A stretch of DNA of 64,000 nucleotides from positions 26,325-90,324 of the forward strand of contig NZ_PKUQ01000012.1 of NCBI RefSeq assembly GCF_002866925.1. Direction: 5' to 3'. The notes below the pieces were generated by a model. That model did not search any database. It was not told the origin of the DNA and saw nothing but the letters and a program-made list of their open reading frames with translations. The DNA is from Cohaesibacter celericrescens (GTDB taxonomy: Bacteria; Pseudomonadota; Alphaproteobacteria; Rhizobiales; Cohaesibacteraceae). Made by a program: the position numbers and the translations under genes. Shown piece by piece: positions 48,914-59,000 of the stretch. The stretch's first letter is position 1. Each line of letters opens with the position of its first letter.

Positions 48914-48938
48914 CAGCTTTAAGGCAAAGCTGCTTTTT
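48914..48938 (+). terminator. Orphan plus-strand terminator
   Basis: Perfect 7-base stem CAGCTTT / AAAGCTG, 5-base loop, then CTTTTT. No plus-strand gene ends here (the upstream gene is on the other strand), so it may end a small RNA or an antisense transcript. Confidence 0.6.
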
Positions 48939-49055
48939 ATCCCGCATGTTATCCCGCATGTCCGATTGGCATCGGTCAGATATAAACCTTTAAAAAATGC
49001 GCGTCATGCGGATGATGACCAAAAATACAAACGCGGCTGATTCCTTCGATCACAT

Positions 49056-49069
49056 TTGACATAGGTCAA
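49056..49069 (+). promoter_or_regulatory. FNR/FixK-type site upstream of pflB
   Basis: TTGAC-ATAG-GTCAA is a perfect 14-base palindromic match to the alphaproteobacterial FNR/FixK pattern (TTGAY-N4-RTCAA). A TAATAC element at 49090-49095 fits a -10 box of a class II promoter, giving a start near 49104 and a leader of about 385 bases before pflB. Confidence 0.7.
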
Positions 49070-49488
49070 AATCATTCGAATATACGGGTTAATACGGAAT
49101 TTTTCAGTCAATTTACCGCCTTGTCCGGCATGAATTTTCCCCTCCCATCTCCCCATTGAGCTATGCGTTTACTGCAAATCGATCATTCCAGCTAGTAAAC
49201 ATTTGATTCAAAGAGCTTTTTCAAAACGGAAATCCAACCATATTGATTGCCTTCGGGTATAACTTTCCTATATACTACTTTAGAAAGGTAAGTTCGAAGC
49301 GCGATAAAAACCAAAGAGGTTTTGTAAATTCCCTGCTCGAGCTTGCATAAATCCCGGCTTCTCACCCGATGCAATCGGGCGGCTAGTGCTGCTCGCAATG
49401 GGGAAGCTGTATCTAAATGGCGATGAAAGTCGCGACGACAACTCTTCTGGAACGCAGTTCCACTCGTTGATATGTGAGGAAACTAACT

Positions 49489-51744
49489 ATGAATTTCATG
49501 AGTGACAAACCCATCGTAGCCGATCCATGGCAGGGGTTCTCTGAAGGCGAGTGGCGCGAAAAAGTAGACGTACGTGGTTTCATCCAATCCAACTATACGC
49601 CTTATGAAGGTGATGACAGTTTTCTGGCCGATGCGACCGACCGCACCAAGCAGATTTGGGAGCAATTGGGTGAATTGTTGAAAGCCGAGCGCAAAGTAGG
49701 TGTGCTGGATGTTTCTGCCGTCCCCACATCCATCACGGCTCATGACGCTGGTTATATCAACAAAGAGCTGGAACTGATTGTCGGCTTGCAAACAGAAGCC
49801 CCTCTCAAACGCGCAATTATGCCCAATGGCGGTCTGCGTATGGTTGAAGGCGGCATGGAAGCCTTTGGGTTCAAGCCTGACCCGCAGGTTCATGAAATCT
49901 GGACCAAACACCGCAAAAGCCATAACCAAGGCGTGTTTGACGTATACAGCCCCGATATCCTTGCGGCACGTAAATCCGGTGTGATCACCGGCCTTCCTGA
50001 TGCTTATGGCCGTGGTCGTATCATCGGCGATTATCGTCGGGTTGCCCTCTATGGCATCGCATTCCTCAAAGAAGCCAAAAAAGCTGAATTCGACGAACTC
50101 AATGATGCCGTGTTCGACATGGACACAATCCGCCTGCGTGAAGAACTCAGTGAACAATATCGTGCATTGGACGAATTGCGCGAAATGGGCTTGAAATACG
50201 GTATCGACATGGCCAAACCAGCCAATACCGCCAAAGACGCCATCCAGTTCACCTATCTGGCTTACCTCGCCGCTGTGAAAGAACAGAATGGCGCGGCAAT
50301 GTCCTTTGGTCGCACCTCGACCTTCCTGGATATTTATATCGAACGTGACATGGCTGCGGGTATCCTGACCGAAGAACAGGCTCAGGAATTGATTGATGAT
50401 ATGGTCATCAAACTGCGTATTGTTCGCTTCCTGCGCACTCCAGAATATGATGAGTTATTCTCCGGCGATCCAACTTGGGTAACCGAAGTTCTGGGCGGCA
50501 TGGGCAACGACGGTCGCACACTGGTTTCCAAAAACTCTCTGCGCTTCCTCAACACCCTCTACAATCTGGGTCCCGCACCAGAGCCTAACCTGACGGTTCT
50601 GTGGTCCAGCCAACTGCCACGTGGTTTCAAAGATTTCTGCGCTAAAGTTTCTAAAGACACCAGTGCCATCCAGTATGAAAATGATGACTTGATGCGCGCA
50701 AAATGGGGTGATGACTACGGCATTGCATGTTGTGTCTCCGCCATGGCAATCGGCAAACAGATGCAATTCTTCGGCGCCCGCGCTAACCTTGCAAAAGCCC
50801 TGCTATATGCGATCAACGGTGGCTTGGATGAGAAGAGCGGTGCAAAAATTGCTGAAGGTCTGGACCCGATCAAAGCTGACGTTCTTGACTATGACGAAGT
50901 AATGGCCAAATTCGACAAGTCCATGGACTGGTTGGCCAAAACCTACGTCAAAGCGCTGAACACCATTCACTATATGCACGACAAATATGCTTATGAGCGC
51001 ATCGAAATGGCTCTGCATGATCGTGACATCCTGCGCACAATGGCTTGTGGTATCGCCGGTCTGTCCATCGCAGCTGACTCTTTGGCCGCTATCAAATATG
51101 CCAAAGTCAACGTCATCCGTAACGATGCCGGTTTGGCCGTTGATTATGAAATCGATGGCGACTATCCAGCCTTCGGCAACAATGATGATCGTGTTGATGA
51201 CATTGCGGTTTGGTTGACTGAAGCCTTCATGAAAAAAGTGGCAGCACAGCCTTACTTCTATCGCGATGCGATGCCTACACAATCGATCCTGACCATCACG
51301 TCCAACGTGGTTTACGGCAAGAAAACCGGCAACACCCCTTGTGGTCGCCGCGCAGGTGAACCATTCGCACCGGGTGCAAACCCAATGAATGGTCGTGACA
51401 AAAAAGGCTTTGTGGCTGCTGGCGCTTCGGTTGCCAAACTGCCATACGAGTATGCACAGGACGGCATCAGCTGGACAGCTTCGGCCACTCCAGACTCGAT
51501 GGGTCACAACGACAATGAGCAGATCCGCAACCTTGCCAACTGTCTGGATGGCTTTACAGATGCTGGTGGCTTCCATGTCAATGTGAACATGCTGAGCCGC
51601 GAAACGCTGGAAGATGCCATGGAGCATCCTGAGCAATATCCGCAGCTGACGGTGCGTGTATCCGGTTATGCCGTCAACTTTGTCAAACTGACCCGCGAAC
51701 AGCAGCTTGATGTGTTGAGCCGCACCTTCCACGGCAGTATGTAA
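49489..51744 (+). CDS. pflB: Pyruvate formate-lyase (formate C-acetyltransferase)
   Basis: Oxygen-sensitive glycyl-radical enzyme making acetyl-CoA and formate from pyruvate. The 751-residue protein is full length: catalytic cysteines C414-C415 in [11 protein letters not shown] and the radical glycine G726 in RVSGYAV. Start ATG 49489 has GAGGAA about eight bases upstream; another in-frame ATG lies nine bases on. The close match to enterobacterial PflB and the cysteine pair mark a true Pfl, not a glycerol dehydratase relative. Likely switched on under low oxygen by the FNR-type site. Confidence 0.97.
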   Translation: MNFMSDKPIVADPWQGFSEGEWREKVDVRGFIQSNYTPYEGDDSFLADATDRTKQIWEQLGELLKAERKVGVLDVSAVPTSITAHDAGYINKELELIVGLQTEAPLKRAIMPNGGLRMVEGGMEAFGFKPDPQVHEIWTKHRKSHNQGVFDVYSPDILAARKSGVITGLPDAYGRGRIIGDYRRVALYGIAFLKEAKKAEFDELNDAVFDMDTIRLREELSEQYRALDELREMGLKYGIDMAKPANTAKDAIQFTYLAYLAAVKEQNGAAMSFGRTSTFLDIYIERDMAAGILTEEQAQELIDDMVIKLRIVRFLRTPEYDELFSGDPTWVTEVLGGMGNDGRTLVSKNSLRFLNTLYNLGPAPEPNLTVLWSSQLPRGFKDFCAKVSKDTSAIQYENDDLMRAKWGDDYGIACCVSAMAIGKQMQFFGARANLAKALLYAINGGLDEKSGAKIAEGLDPIKADVLDYDEVMAKFDKSMDWLAKTYVKALNTIHYMHDKYAYERIEMALHDRDILRTMACGIAGLSIAADSLAAIKYAKVNVIRNDAGLAVDYEIDGDYPAFGNNDDRVDDIAVWLTEAFMKKVAAQPYFYRDAMPTQSILTITSNVVYGKKTGNTPCGRRAGEPFAPGANPMNGRDKKGFVAAGASVAKLPYEYAQDGISWTASATPDSMGHNDNEQIRNLANCLDGFTDAGGFHVNVNMLSRETLEDAMEHPEQYPQLTVRVSGYAVNFVKLTREQQLDVLSRTFHGSM

Positions 51745-51792
51745 GAATTGCTATCAAAGATCTAAGACAGTTCTTTAAATGGCGAATGAGTT

Positions 51793-51819
51793 GAGCCGGA
51801 AAGCCTTGCTTTTCGGCTC
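51793..51819 (+). promoter_or_regulatory. Hairpin between pflB and pflA
   Basis: Eleven-base stem GAGCCGGAAAG / CTTTTCGGCTC with one G-U pair and a five-base loop, in the 133-base pflB-pflA spacer. The T content after it is weak, so partial termination or mRNA stabilisation would favour PflB over its activase. Confidence 0.6.
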
Positions 51820-51877
51820 TCTTCATAAGAAAATATAAGTATAAACCAACAAGCTCCCCGACACCGGAGAACCAGCC

Positions 51878-52657
51878 TTGACCATCAGTATGAACGAAAC
51901 CCATCTGCAAGATGTCCATAAGCATTCCAGCCATGGCTTCCTTCATTCTATGGAATCGGGGGCGGCTGTCGATGGACCGGGCATGCGCTTTGTTTTCTTC
52001 ATGTCCGGCTGCCTTTTCCGCTGCCTCTATTGCCACAACCCGGATACATGGAAGCTACACAACGGCACCTATATCGATATCGATGCGGTGCTTAAGGAAA
52101 TCAAAGGCTACGCCAGCTTTCTCAAATTTGCCGGCGGTGTCACCTTCTCGGGTGGAGAACCAATGATGCAGGCCGAATTTGTTGGTGAAGCCGCGCAAGC
52201 CATCAAAGATCGCTTCGGGTTGCATGTGGCGCTGGACACGCAAGGCTATTTGCATACCAATGTCGATGACGCTTGGTTTGACGCGTTTGATCTGGTGATG
52301 CTCGATATCAAACATATCGACCCGGACAAATACAAAGCACTAACAGCACAAGCCTTGCAGCCAACACTGGACTTTGCCCAGCGCATGGTGCGGCTAAAGC
52401 AAAAAACGCGCATTCGGTATGTGTTGGTGCCCGAATGGAGCGATGCGCAGGACGAAATCGAGCGGATGGCTGATTATGTTGCCAGCTTGGGTGATATCAT
52501 TGAAATGGTTGAAGTTCTGCCCTTCCACCAGCTTGGGTCATCCAAGTGGGACCAGTTGGGCATGGAGTATAAGCTGAAAGACTTGCGCACTCCATCGCCG
52601 AGCGAGACCGAAGCCGCACGGGAAATTTTTCGCTCTCGTGGTCTGATTGCGACATAA
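51878..52657 (+). CDS. pflA: Pyruvate formate-lyase activating enzyme
   Basis: Radical SAM enzyme that makes the glycyl radical on PflB. The CLFRCLYC cluster motif (C-x3-C-x2-C) and SGGEPMMQ are present; 259 aa from the TTG at 51878. That TTG has GGAGA seven bases before it, while the ATG at 51890 would be 19 bases from the same site, so TTG is preferred. It follows pflB after a hairpin. No formate channel gene (focA) is adjacent. Confidence 0.94.
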   Translation: MTISMNETHLQDVHKHSSHGFLHSMESGAAVDGPGMRFVFFMSGCLFRCLYCHNPDTWKLHNGTYIDIDAVLKEIKGYASFLKFAGGVTFSGGEPMMQAEFVGEAAQAIKDRFGLHVALDTQGYLHTNVDDAWFDAFDLVMLDIKHIDPDKYKALTAQALQPTLDFAQRMVRLKQKTRIRYVLVPEWSDAQDEIERMADYVASLGDIIEMVEVLPFHQLGSSKWDQLGMEYKLKDLRTPSPSETEAAREIFRSRGLIAT

Positions 52658-52746
52658 ATCCAGACCGAATGCGCCCCTGATCTCACAAATGCGCAGGGCC
52701 GAAAACCAACAGTTTCCAGTGATATCGCACATTGATGGATCATCAT

Positions 52747-52807
52747 TTCACTGGCAAACCGAGGCAATACTAACCTTGACACAACGCCTTTCTGGCTTGC
52801 CAGTGAA
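52747..52807. repeat. Inverted repeat in the convergent pflA-oxidoreductase spacer
   Basis: Perfect 11-base inverted repeat TTCACTGGCAA / TTGCCAGTGAA with a 39-base spacer, total 61 bases. It lies between convergent stop codons; a large terminator-like fold or a remnant short element are both possible. Confidence 0.5.
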
Positions 52808-52827
52808 TTCCATGCAGAGCGACAGCC

Positions 52828-53850
52828 CTAGAGCGCACGCAGCGCCACGCGCTGACCTTCCAACGCGCTCGAACGCATCAAGGCATCAATAAGCCGGTGC
52901 ACTTCCAGCGCTTCACGCCCGGAGACAATCAGCTCGGCTTTGCCTTCAACGGCATCGGCGAAGTTGGCGATAATGCCCCGATGCCAATCGCAGGGGAAGT
53001 CCATTGGGTCCGCACCACCGCCAGACCCGCCTTCTTCAATCTGTTCTTCAAACCGCCCGTCACGCCAATGCAGAGTCAGGCTGCTGCCTTCCAGTTTGGC
53101 CGAGCCCAGTGTTCCGTCGATACAGATCGATTCAGCTTCTCCAGGGAACGCAGCAGTGGTGGTGCAGATGGAACCAATTGCGCCATTTTCATAAACAAGA
53201 CCAGCTGTGGCGAAGTCTTCCACCTCTGTATCGTGGACAGCCGTGGTGCCTAGCATCGCCTGAACGTACCGGACAGGCCCACACAAAGAGAGGGTCAAAT
53301 CAAGCACATGGATCGCTTGCGTGATCAAAACGCCCCCGCCATCTTGTGCAAACGTGCCGCGGCCCGGCTGATCATAATAATCCTGCCCTCGCCACCAAGG
53401 CACATTCGTGCGGACCATGGCAATATCACCCAAAGCACCGTCTTTGAGCAGTGCTGCCAGACTTAGAGCCCCCTGCCGGACCCGATGTTGCAGCACCATG
53501 CCCATTAAAACACCAGCCTTCTCGGCCATCTCGACCAGCTCCTTGGCTGTGTCCAGATCGCGTTCAATCGGCTTTTCCAACAGAATGTGTTTACCAGCTG
53601 CAGCCATCATCGAGACAATGTGTCGGCGTGCATTGGGCGGCGTAAGAATCAAAACAGCATCGGTCTCATCGTCCGCAGCGATGGCTTCAAGACTTGCAAA
53701 AGCGGCCACTTGCATATCGTCGGCTGTGGCCTGACGTTTCGCCTCGCTGCGCATATATATTCCGGAAATCTCAATGCGGTTCTTTAGCTCTTGGAGTGCT
53801 GCCACATGGGCTTGCGCCGCCATGCCCAGTCCGATAATTGCCAGTTTCAT
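52828..53850 (-). CDS. Gfo/Idh/MocA-family oxidoreductase
   Basis: NAD(P)-dependent dehydrogenase of 340 aa: N-terminal Rossmann fold (IIGLGMAAQAHVAAL) and the EKP catalytic loop (LLEKPIERD, near residue 96), then the alpha/beta substrate domain. Members act on inositols, sugars or aldose derivatives; substrate unknown. GGGAG precedes the ATG. Stands alone between the pfl genes and a LysR gene. Confidence 0.87.
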   Translation of the reverse strand: MKLAIIGLGMAAQAHVAALQELKNRIEISGIYMRSEAKRQATADDMQVAAFASLEAIAADDETDAVLILTPPNARRHIVSMMAAAGKHILLEKPIERDLDTAKELVEMAEKAGVLMGMVLQHRVRQGALSLAALLKDGALGDIAMVRTNVPWWRGQDYYDQPGRGTFAQDGGGVLITQAIHVLDLTLSLCGPVRYVQAMLGTTAVHDTEVEDFATAGLVYENGAIGSICTTTAAFPGEAESICIDGTLGSAKLEGSSLTLHWRDGRFEEQIEEGGSGGGADPMDFPCDWHRGIIANFADAVEGKAELIVSGREALEVHRLIDALMRSSALEGQRVALRAL

Positions 53851-54019
53851 AAAAACTCCCAGTCATTATTCTTGTTGCCAGTTCTGATGGTTACAGAACC
53901 CGTGCTCATGCTTGTATCTTGCCAGAAATTCCAAGCCACTGTCATCTGAAATCCCCATCCAGCCACTGACTTGTTTGTTTGACAGACCTAATTAGTGTGG
54001 CCCTTTGAGATAAAAATTA

Positions 54020-54883
54020 TCAATGCTGCCGCACATAGGAGATAAAGTGACGTTGCAAGGCGCTGTGGAATTTTTGCCGGTGCCAAACAAACATTAAACT
54101 GCGGGTATAGCGCTGATTGAGCGCCACATGTGCCAGTCGATTTTGTTGGAGACGATCCTCAACGGCGAGTTTTGAGACAAAAGTCAATCCCAGCCCCTGC
54201 TCGACCGAAAGCATAACGGCCTCTAAGGTATTCAATTCCATAATGCGCCCGACCGTGCCGATATGAGGGGCAATCTTTTGGTCAAATTGCTCGCGAGAGC
54301 CTGAATGTGCTTCGCGCAGAACCCAATTATAATTGCTCAAATCAGATAAGTGGCATGCCCCCTTCCTAACCAAAGCATGATCGGGTGGCACGACAAGCAG
54401 CATCTCGTCCTCACGCCAGATTTCAGTGGTCAGATCGGCGTGATGACTTTGGCCTTCGATTAGGGCCAGATCCAGTTCAAAACGGCTCAACATCTCGCAC
54501 AAATCATAGGTATTGTGAATTTGAACCTTCGCCTCTAATCCGGATACGCCAGACAACAGGCGGGGTAAGAGATAGTTGCCAATGGTTTGGCTTGCCCCAA
54601 TGCGCAGCGCACCAACCGGCTCTCCACCCTGATCAAACAAATGGCGGATATCTTGCATTCGATCCAAAATATCCTCGGCCAGCACTTGCAGCTGTCGCCC
54701 TTGGTCATTGAGTTTCAAACGCGGGTGAACGCGGTCGAACAAGGGGGTGCCAAGGCGCTTTTCAAGTTCGCCAAGGGATTGAGAGACGGCTCCCTTGCTC
54801 AGGCACACATCTTGTGATGCGTCACCCAGATTTTCATAGCGGGCAACAGCGGCAAAAACACGGAGTTGTTGGATAGAAGGCAT
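54020..54883 (-). CDS. LysR-family regulator
   Basis: LysR regulator of 287 aa with N-terminal helix-turn-helix (LGDASQDVCLSKGAVSQSLG, residues about 19-38) and a substrate-binding-like domain from about 88. It resembles CysB/CbbR-like members in general pattern but no exact class is recognised. Divergent from a TDT transporter gene with a 96-base spacer, so it probably controls that gene and itself. Confidence 0.88.
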   Translation of the reverse strand: MPSIQQLRVFAAVARYENLGDASQDVCLSKGAVSQSLGELEKRLGTPLFDRVHPRLKLNDQGRQLQVLAEDILDRMQDIRHLFDQGGEPVGALRIGASQTIGNYLLPRLLSGVSGLEAKVQIHNTYDLCEMLSRFELDLALIEGQSHHADLTTEIWREDEMLLVVPPDHALVRKGACHLSDLSNYNWVLREAHSGSREQFDQKIAPHIGTVGRIMELNTLEAVMLSVEQGLGLTFVSKLAVEDRLQQNRLAHVALNQRYTRSLMFVWHRQKFHSALQRHFISYVRQH

Positions 54884-54899
54884 ATAGTTTCTCTATACA

Positions 54900-54911
54900 A
54901 TTGGTTCCAAT
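54900..54911. promoter_or_regulatory. Candidate LysR site in the divergent promoter
   Basis: Perfect palindrome ATTGG-TT-CCAAT just upstream of the LysR gene start and about 70 bases before the transporter gene. Possible binding site of the LysR protein. Confidence 0.4.
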
Positions 54912-54979
54912 CATTTAGATATCACAAACAAACAGCACAATCTATGGTGCCTTAAATCAACAAGAAATGTAGAGATAAG

Positions 54980-55939
54980 ATGCCCCAATTCCTGCAACGA
55001 TTTTCAAATATCCCCACGCCTATTGCCGGTCTGGCACTGGGTATAGGCAGTCTTGGTTGGTGTTGGGAAAACACAGGCCTTTTCTCCGGACAAGCCCAAA
55101 TTTTGGGGGCTGCTTTCGCTGGGGGGCTGCTGATCCTTCTGGCGGTAAAATTCGTCCTCTTCCCGCGCCTGCTGGTCGCCGATCTCGCCCATCCCGTTGT
55201 TGGCAGCGTCGTGCCGACCTTTGCAATGGCCACCATGGTGGTCTCCAAAGCGATCGGCGGCCTGCCAGCTGATGCCTTATGGCTTTTTGCGGTCATGTTA
55301 CATCTGGCTTTTCTGTTCACCTTTACCGTCAAGCGACTGAAAGCCTTTGAGTTGCACCATATGGTACCCAGCTGGTTTGTTCCTCCAGTGGGTATTGTTG
55401 TGGCGGTTCTGACCAACCCGAGTAGCGAGTTCGTTACCTTGTCACAAGGGCTTTTATGGTTCGGGCTTGTGACCTATGGGCTGTTGTTGCCTGTCATGTT
55501 GTATCGTCTGATCTTTGGTGCGGAAATCCCCGACGGGGCAAAACCAACCATTGCCATTTTGGCAGCGCCTGCCAGTCTTTCGCTTGCTGGATATCTGGAC
55601 TTCACTTCAGACCCATCCGCGCTTTTGGTGGCGCTTCTGCTGGGTATTGCCCTATTGATGACAACCGTCATTTATCTGGCATTTGCGCGACTGATGCGCC
55701 TGCCCTTTAGCCCTGCCTATGCGGCTTTTACCTTCCCAATGGTCATTGGCGCAACCGCTCTTTTCAAGGCCCAAGGGTTGTTTATAAAATGGGGCGTGGC
55801 ACCAGACACCATCGCACAATTGCAATGGCTTGCCCGTCTGGAACTGGTCATTGCCACCTTGGTGGTGGGCTATGTTGCTCTTCGCTTTTTGGCGTTCTAC
55901 ACCCTGCCCAAAGCGCATAGTGTCAGGAAAGTTGCCTAA
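54980..55939 (+). CDS. TDT-family transporter (TehA/SLAC1-like)
   Basis: Membrane protein of 319 aa with ten predicted segments, starting IPTPIAGLALGIGSLGW, which is the first helix of the tellurite-resistance/dicarboxylate transporter family. Members pass small anions (sulfite, malate, nitrate, chloride). Substrate unknown; a conserved pore phenylalanine cannot be fixed by eye. Divergent from the LysR gene and ended by a strong bidirectional hairpin shared with pyruvate carboxylase. Confidence 0.87.
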   Translation: MPQFLQRFSNIPTPIAGLALGIGSLGWCWENTGLFSGQAQILGAAFAGGLLILLAVKFVLFPRLLVADLAHPVVGSVVPTFAMATMVVSKAIGGLPADALWLFAVMLHLAFLFTFTVKRLKAFELHHMVPSWFVPPVGIVVAVLTNPSSEFVTLSQGLLWFGLVTYGLLLPVMLYRLIFGAEIPDGAKPTIAILAAPASLSLAGYLDFTSDPSALLVALLLGIALLMTTVIYLAFARLMRLPFSPAYAAFTFPMVIGATALFKAQGLFIKWGVAPDTIAQLQWLARLELVIATLVVGYVALRFLAFYTLPKAHSVRKVA

Positions 55940-55982
55940 CAGATGTACCGTTGGAATTGACGGCACAGCCCAGCTCAATAAC

Positions 55983-56018
55983 AAAAGCCGCTGCGAGGAA
56001 ATCCCCGCAGCGGCTTTT
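55983..56018. terminator. Bidirectional terminator, TDT transporter / pyc
   Basis: Perfect 13-base stem AAAAGCCGCTGCG / CGCAGCGGCTTTT with a 10-base loop, with A and T runs on both sides, between convergent genes. Confidence 0.92.
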
Positions 56019-56049
56019 AATTATCGATTACCCAGCAAAGGATTGCTGA

Positions 56050-59000
56050 TTAACCTTCAAACTCGACCAGCAGATCCTTGGCATCGATCTGACTGCCGGG
56101 TGTGACATGCACAGTCTTGACCGTCGCATCATGTTCAGCGTGGATGCCGGTTTCCATTTTCATGGCTTCAATGGTCAACAGCAAATCGCCTTCGCGTACT
56201 TTTTGGCCAGCTTTAACACCGATTGAGGCAACAACACCGGGCATCGGTGCACCGATGTGGTTGGGGTTGTTGAGCTCGGCTTTTGGCCGCTGTACCGTAG
56301 TCGATTTGACCAAACGGTTTGGCACACGAATAGAGCGTGGCTGACCATTCAGCTCAAAGAAGACTTTCACATCACCATGTTCAGATGTCTCTCCAACCGC
56401 AAGCAGGCGGATTTCGAGCGTTTTACCGGGGTCAATTTCAGCAGAAATCTGCTCACCGGGTTTCATGCCATAGAAAAAGGCACTGGTTGGCAAGGACCGC
56501 ACGGGACCGTAGAGATGGTGACGCCCCATATAATCCATAAAGACTTTTGGGTACATCAGATAGCCATTCAGATCTTCGTCGTCGACCTCGAAGCCTTCAA
56601 GATCATCAGAGATCTTGGCACGAAGCGCCTCGAGGTCGGCTGGCTCAAGGTGTTTGCCGGGACGTTCGATGTTTGGCTTTTCGCCCTTAAGCACCTTGTC
56701 GATAATTTTCGGCGGGAAGCCACCTTCTGGCTGGCCCAGATTGCCGCGCATCATATCAACGACGGATTCAGGGAAAGACAGATCAACGTCTGGGTCTTCA
56801 ACCTGCGCACGGCTCAAACCTTGGCTTACCATCATCAGAGCCATATCGCCAACCACCTTGGAAGACGGGGTCACTTTGACAATGTCACCAAACATCTGGT
56901 TGACGTCAGCATAGGTTTGGGCCACTTCGTGCCAACGCTCTTCCAGTCCGATGCTGCGAGCTTGGGTTTTGAGGTTGGTGAACTGACCGCCGGGCATTTC
57001 GTGCAGATAAACCTCGGAAGCCGGAGCAGAGGTGCCACTTTCAAACGCTGCATATTGCCCGCGAACCGCTTCCCAATAATCAGAGATCTCCCGCACAGAT
57101 TCGATATCGATGCCGGTGTCACGATCGGTGTGACGCAGGGCTTCAACAATTGAACCAAGGCATGGCTGAGACGTGGATCCAGAGAAGGAATCCATGGCAG
57201 CATCGGCGGCATCAACCCCCGCTTCAGCGGCGGCTAGAATGGTCGCGCCGGCAATGCCCGAGGTATCATGGGTGTGGAAATGGATCGGCAGACCGACCTC
57301 TTCTTTCAGGGCTTTAATCAGCACGCGTGCCTGAGCTGGCTTGAGCAACCCGGCCATGTCTTTAAGGCCCAGAACATGCGCACCGGCAGCCTTCAATTCC
57401 TTGCCCATTTTGACATAATAATTGAGATTGTATTTGGCGCGTTCCGGATCGAAAATATCGCCAGTATAACAGATGGTGCCTTCACAAACCTTGTTGTTTT
57501 CCAACACGGCATCCATCGCCACGCGCATATTCTCAACCCAGTTGAGAGAATCAAATACACGGAACACATCGATGCCGGTGACGGCGGCCTGTTTGACGAA
57601 GCTCTGCACCACATTATCAGGATAGTTGGTATAGCCAACGCCGTTGGAGGCACGCAACAGCATTTGTGTCATCAGGTTGGGCATGCGCGAGCGAAGATCC
57701 CGCAACCGCTGCCAAGGACATTCCTGCAAGAAACGATAGGCAACATCAAAGGTGGCCCCACCCCAACATTCCATAGAAAAGAGCTGAGGCAGATTGGCGG
57801 CATAACTCGGAGCGATCTTGATCATGTCAATCGACCGCATGCGCGTGGCCAGCAAGGACTGGTGACCGTCACGCATCGTGGTGTCAGTCAGCAACAGCTG
57901 TTTCTGATCTGCCATCCAGTCAGCGACAGCCTGTGGGCCTTTTTCTTCCAGCAGATTACGGGTGCCATAGGCTGGCACTTCGGTTTGGCGCTTTGGCACC
58001 ACAGCTTTTAGCAGCCCTTCAGCAGGCAAAGGCCGGTTTTTGGTCTCTGGGTGCCCGTTGACCGTGATATCTGCGATATAGGTCAACACCTTGGTGCCAC
58101 GATCAAGACGTGCCTGGAATTTGAATAGCTCGGGCGTGTTGTCGATGAAGGTGGTGGTATAGGTGTTGTTGAGGAAGGTCGGGTGCTTGAGCAGATTTTC
58201 AACAAACGCAATGTTGGTCGAGACGCCGCGAATACGAAACTCCCGCAAGGCACGATCCAACCGCGCGATGGCTTGTTCCGGTGTCGGTGCCTTGGCGGTT
58301 ACCTTGGTTAGCAAGCTATCATAATAGCGGGTAATAACACCGCCTGCATAGGCAGTACCACCATCCAAACGAATGCCCATGCCTGTAGCAGACCGATAAG
58401 CGGTCAGTCGGCCATAATCGGGAATGAAATTATTCTGCGGATCTTCGGTCGTTACGCGGCATTGCAGGGCGTGGCCGGTGAGGTGGATTTCATCCTGGCT
58501 GTTTTTGCCAGTGGCCTCAGCAATGGTCTTGCCTTCTGCGATTTTGATCTGAGCCTGAACGATATCAATGCCGGTGACTTCTTCGGTCACCGTATGCTCG
58601 ACCTGCACGCGGGGATTTACTTCGATGAAGTAAAAGGCTCCGCTTTCGATATCCATCAAGAATTCAACGGTGCCAGCACATTCATAGTTGACGTGCTTGC
58701 AGATCTTGTAGCCAAGATCGCAGACCTCGGCACGTTGTTCAGCGGTCAGATAGGGTGCTGGTGCGCGTTCCAAAACCTTTTGGTTGCGGCGCTGCACTGA
58801 GCAGTCACGTTCGAATAAATGATACATACCACCATGGCTATCGCCAAGGATCTGGACCTCAACGTGGCGGGCTTTTGTGATGAGTTTCTCCAGATATCCT
58901 TCGTCATTGCCAAAGGCGGCTTCCGCTTCGCGGCGGCCTTCCAGAACTTTTTCTTCGAGTTCCTTTTCGTTCATAATCGCGCGCATACCGCGACCACCAC

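Larger units (their letters stand above)
48603..49488. other. Long regulatory region between ytfQ-like gene and pflB
   Basis: No protein gene is supported in 886 bases. It holds a plus-strand terminator-like hairpin (48914-48938), a 12-base tandem repeat ATCCCGCATGTT (48939-48962, last base differs), an FNR-type site (49056-49069), a -10-like element (49090-49095) and a hairpin CCCGAT/ATCGGG (49375-49389) in the presumed pflB leader. Confidence 0.6.

Noticed and set aside
48811..48993. Plus-strand 60-codon frame in the pflB upstream region
   Set aside because: No ribosome site, basic random-looking composition, and it runs through the terminator hairpin.
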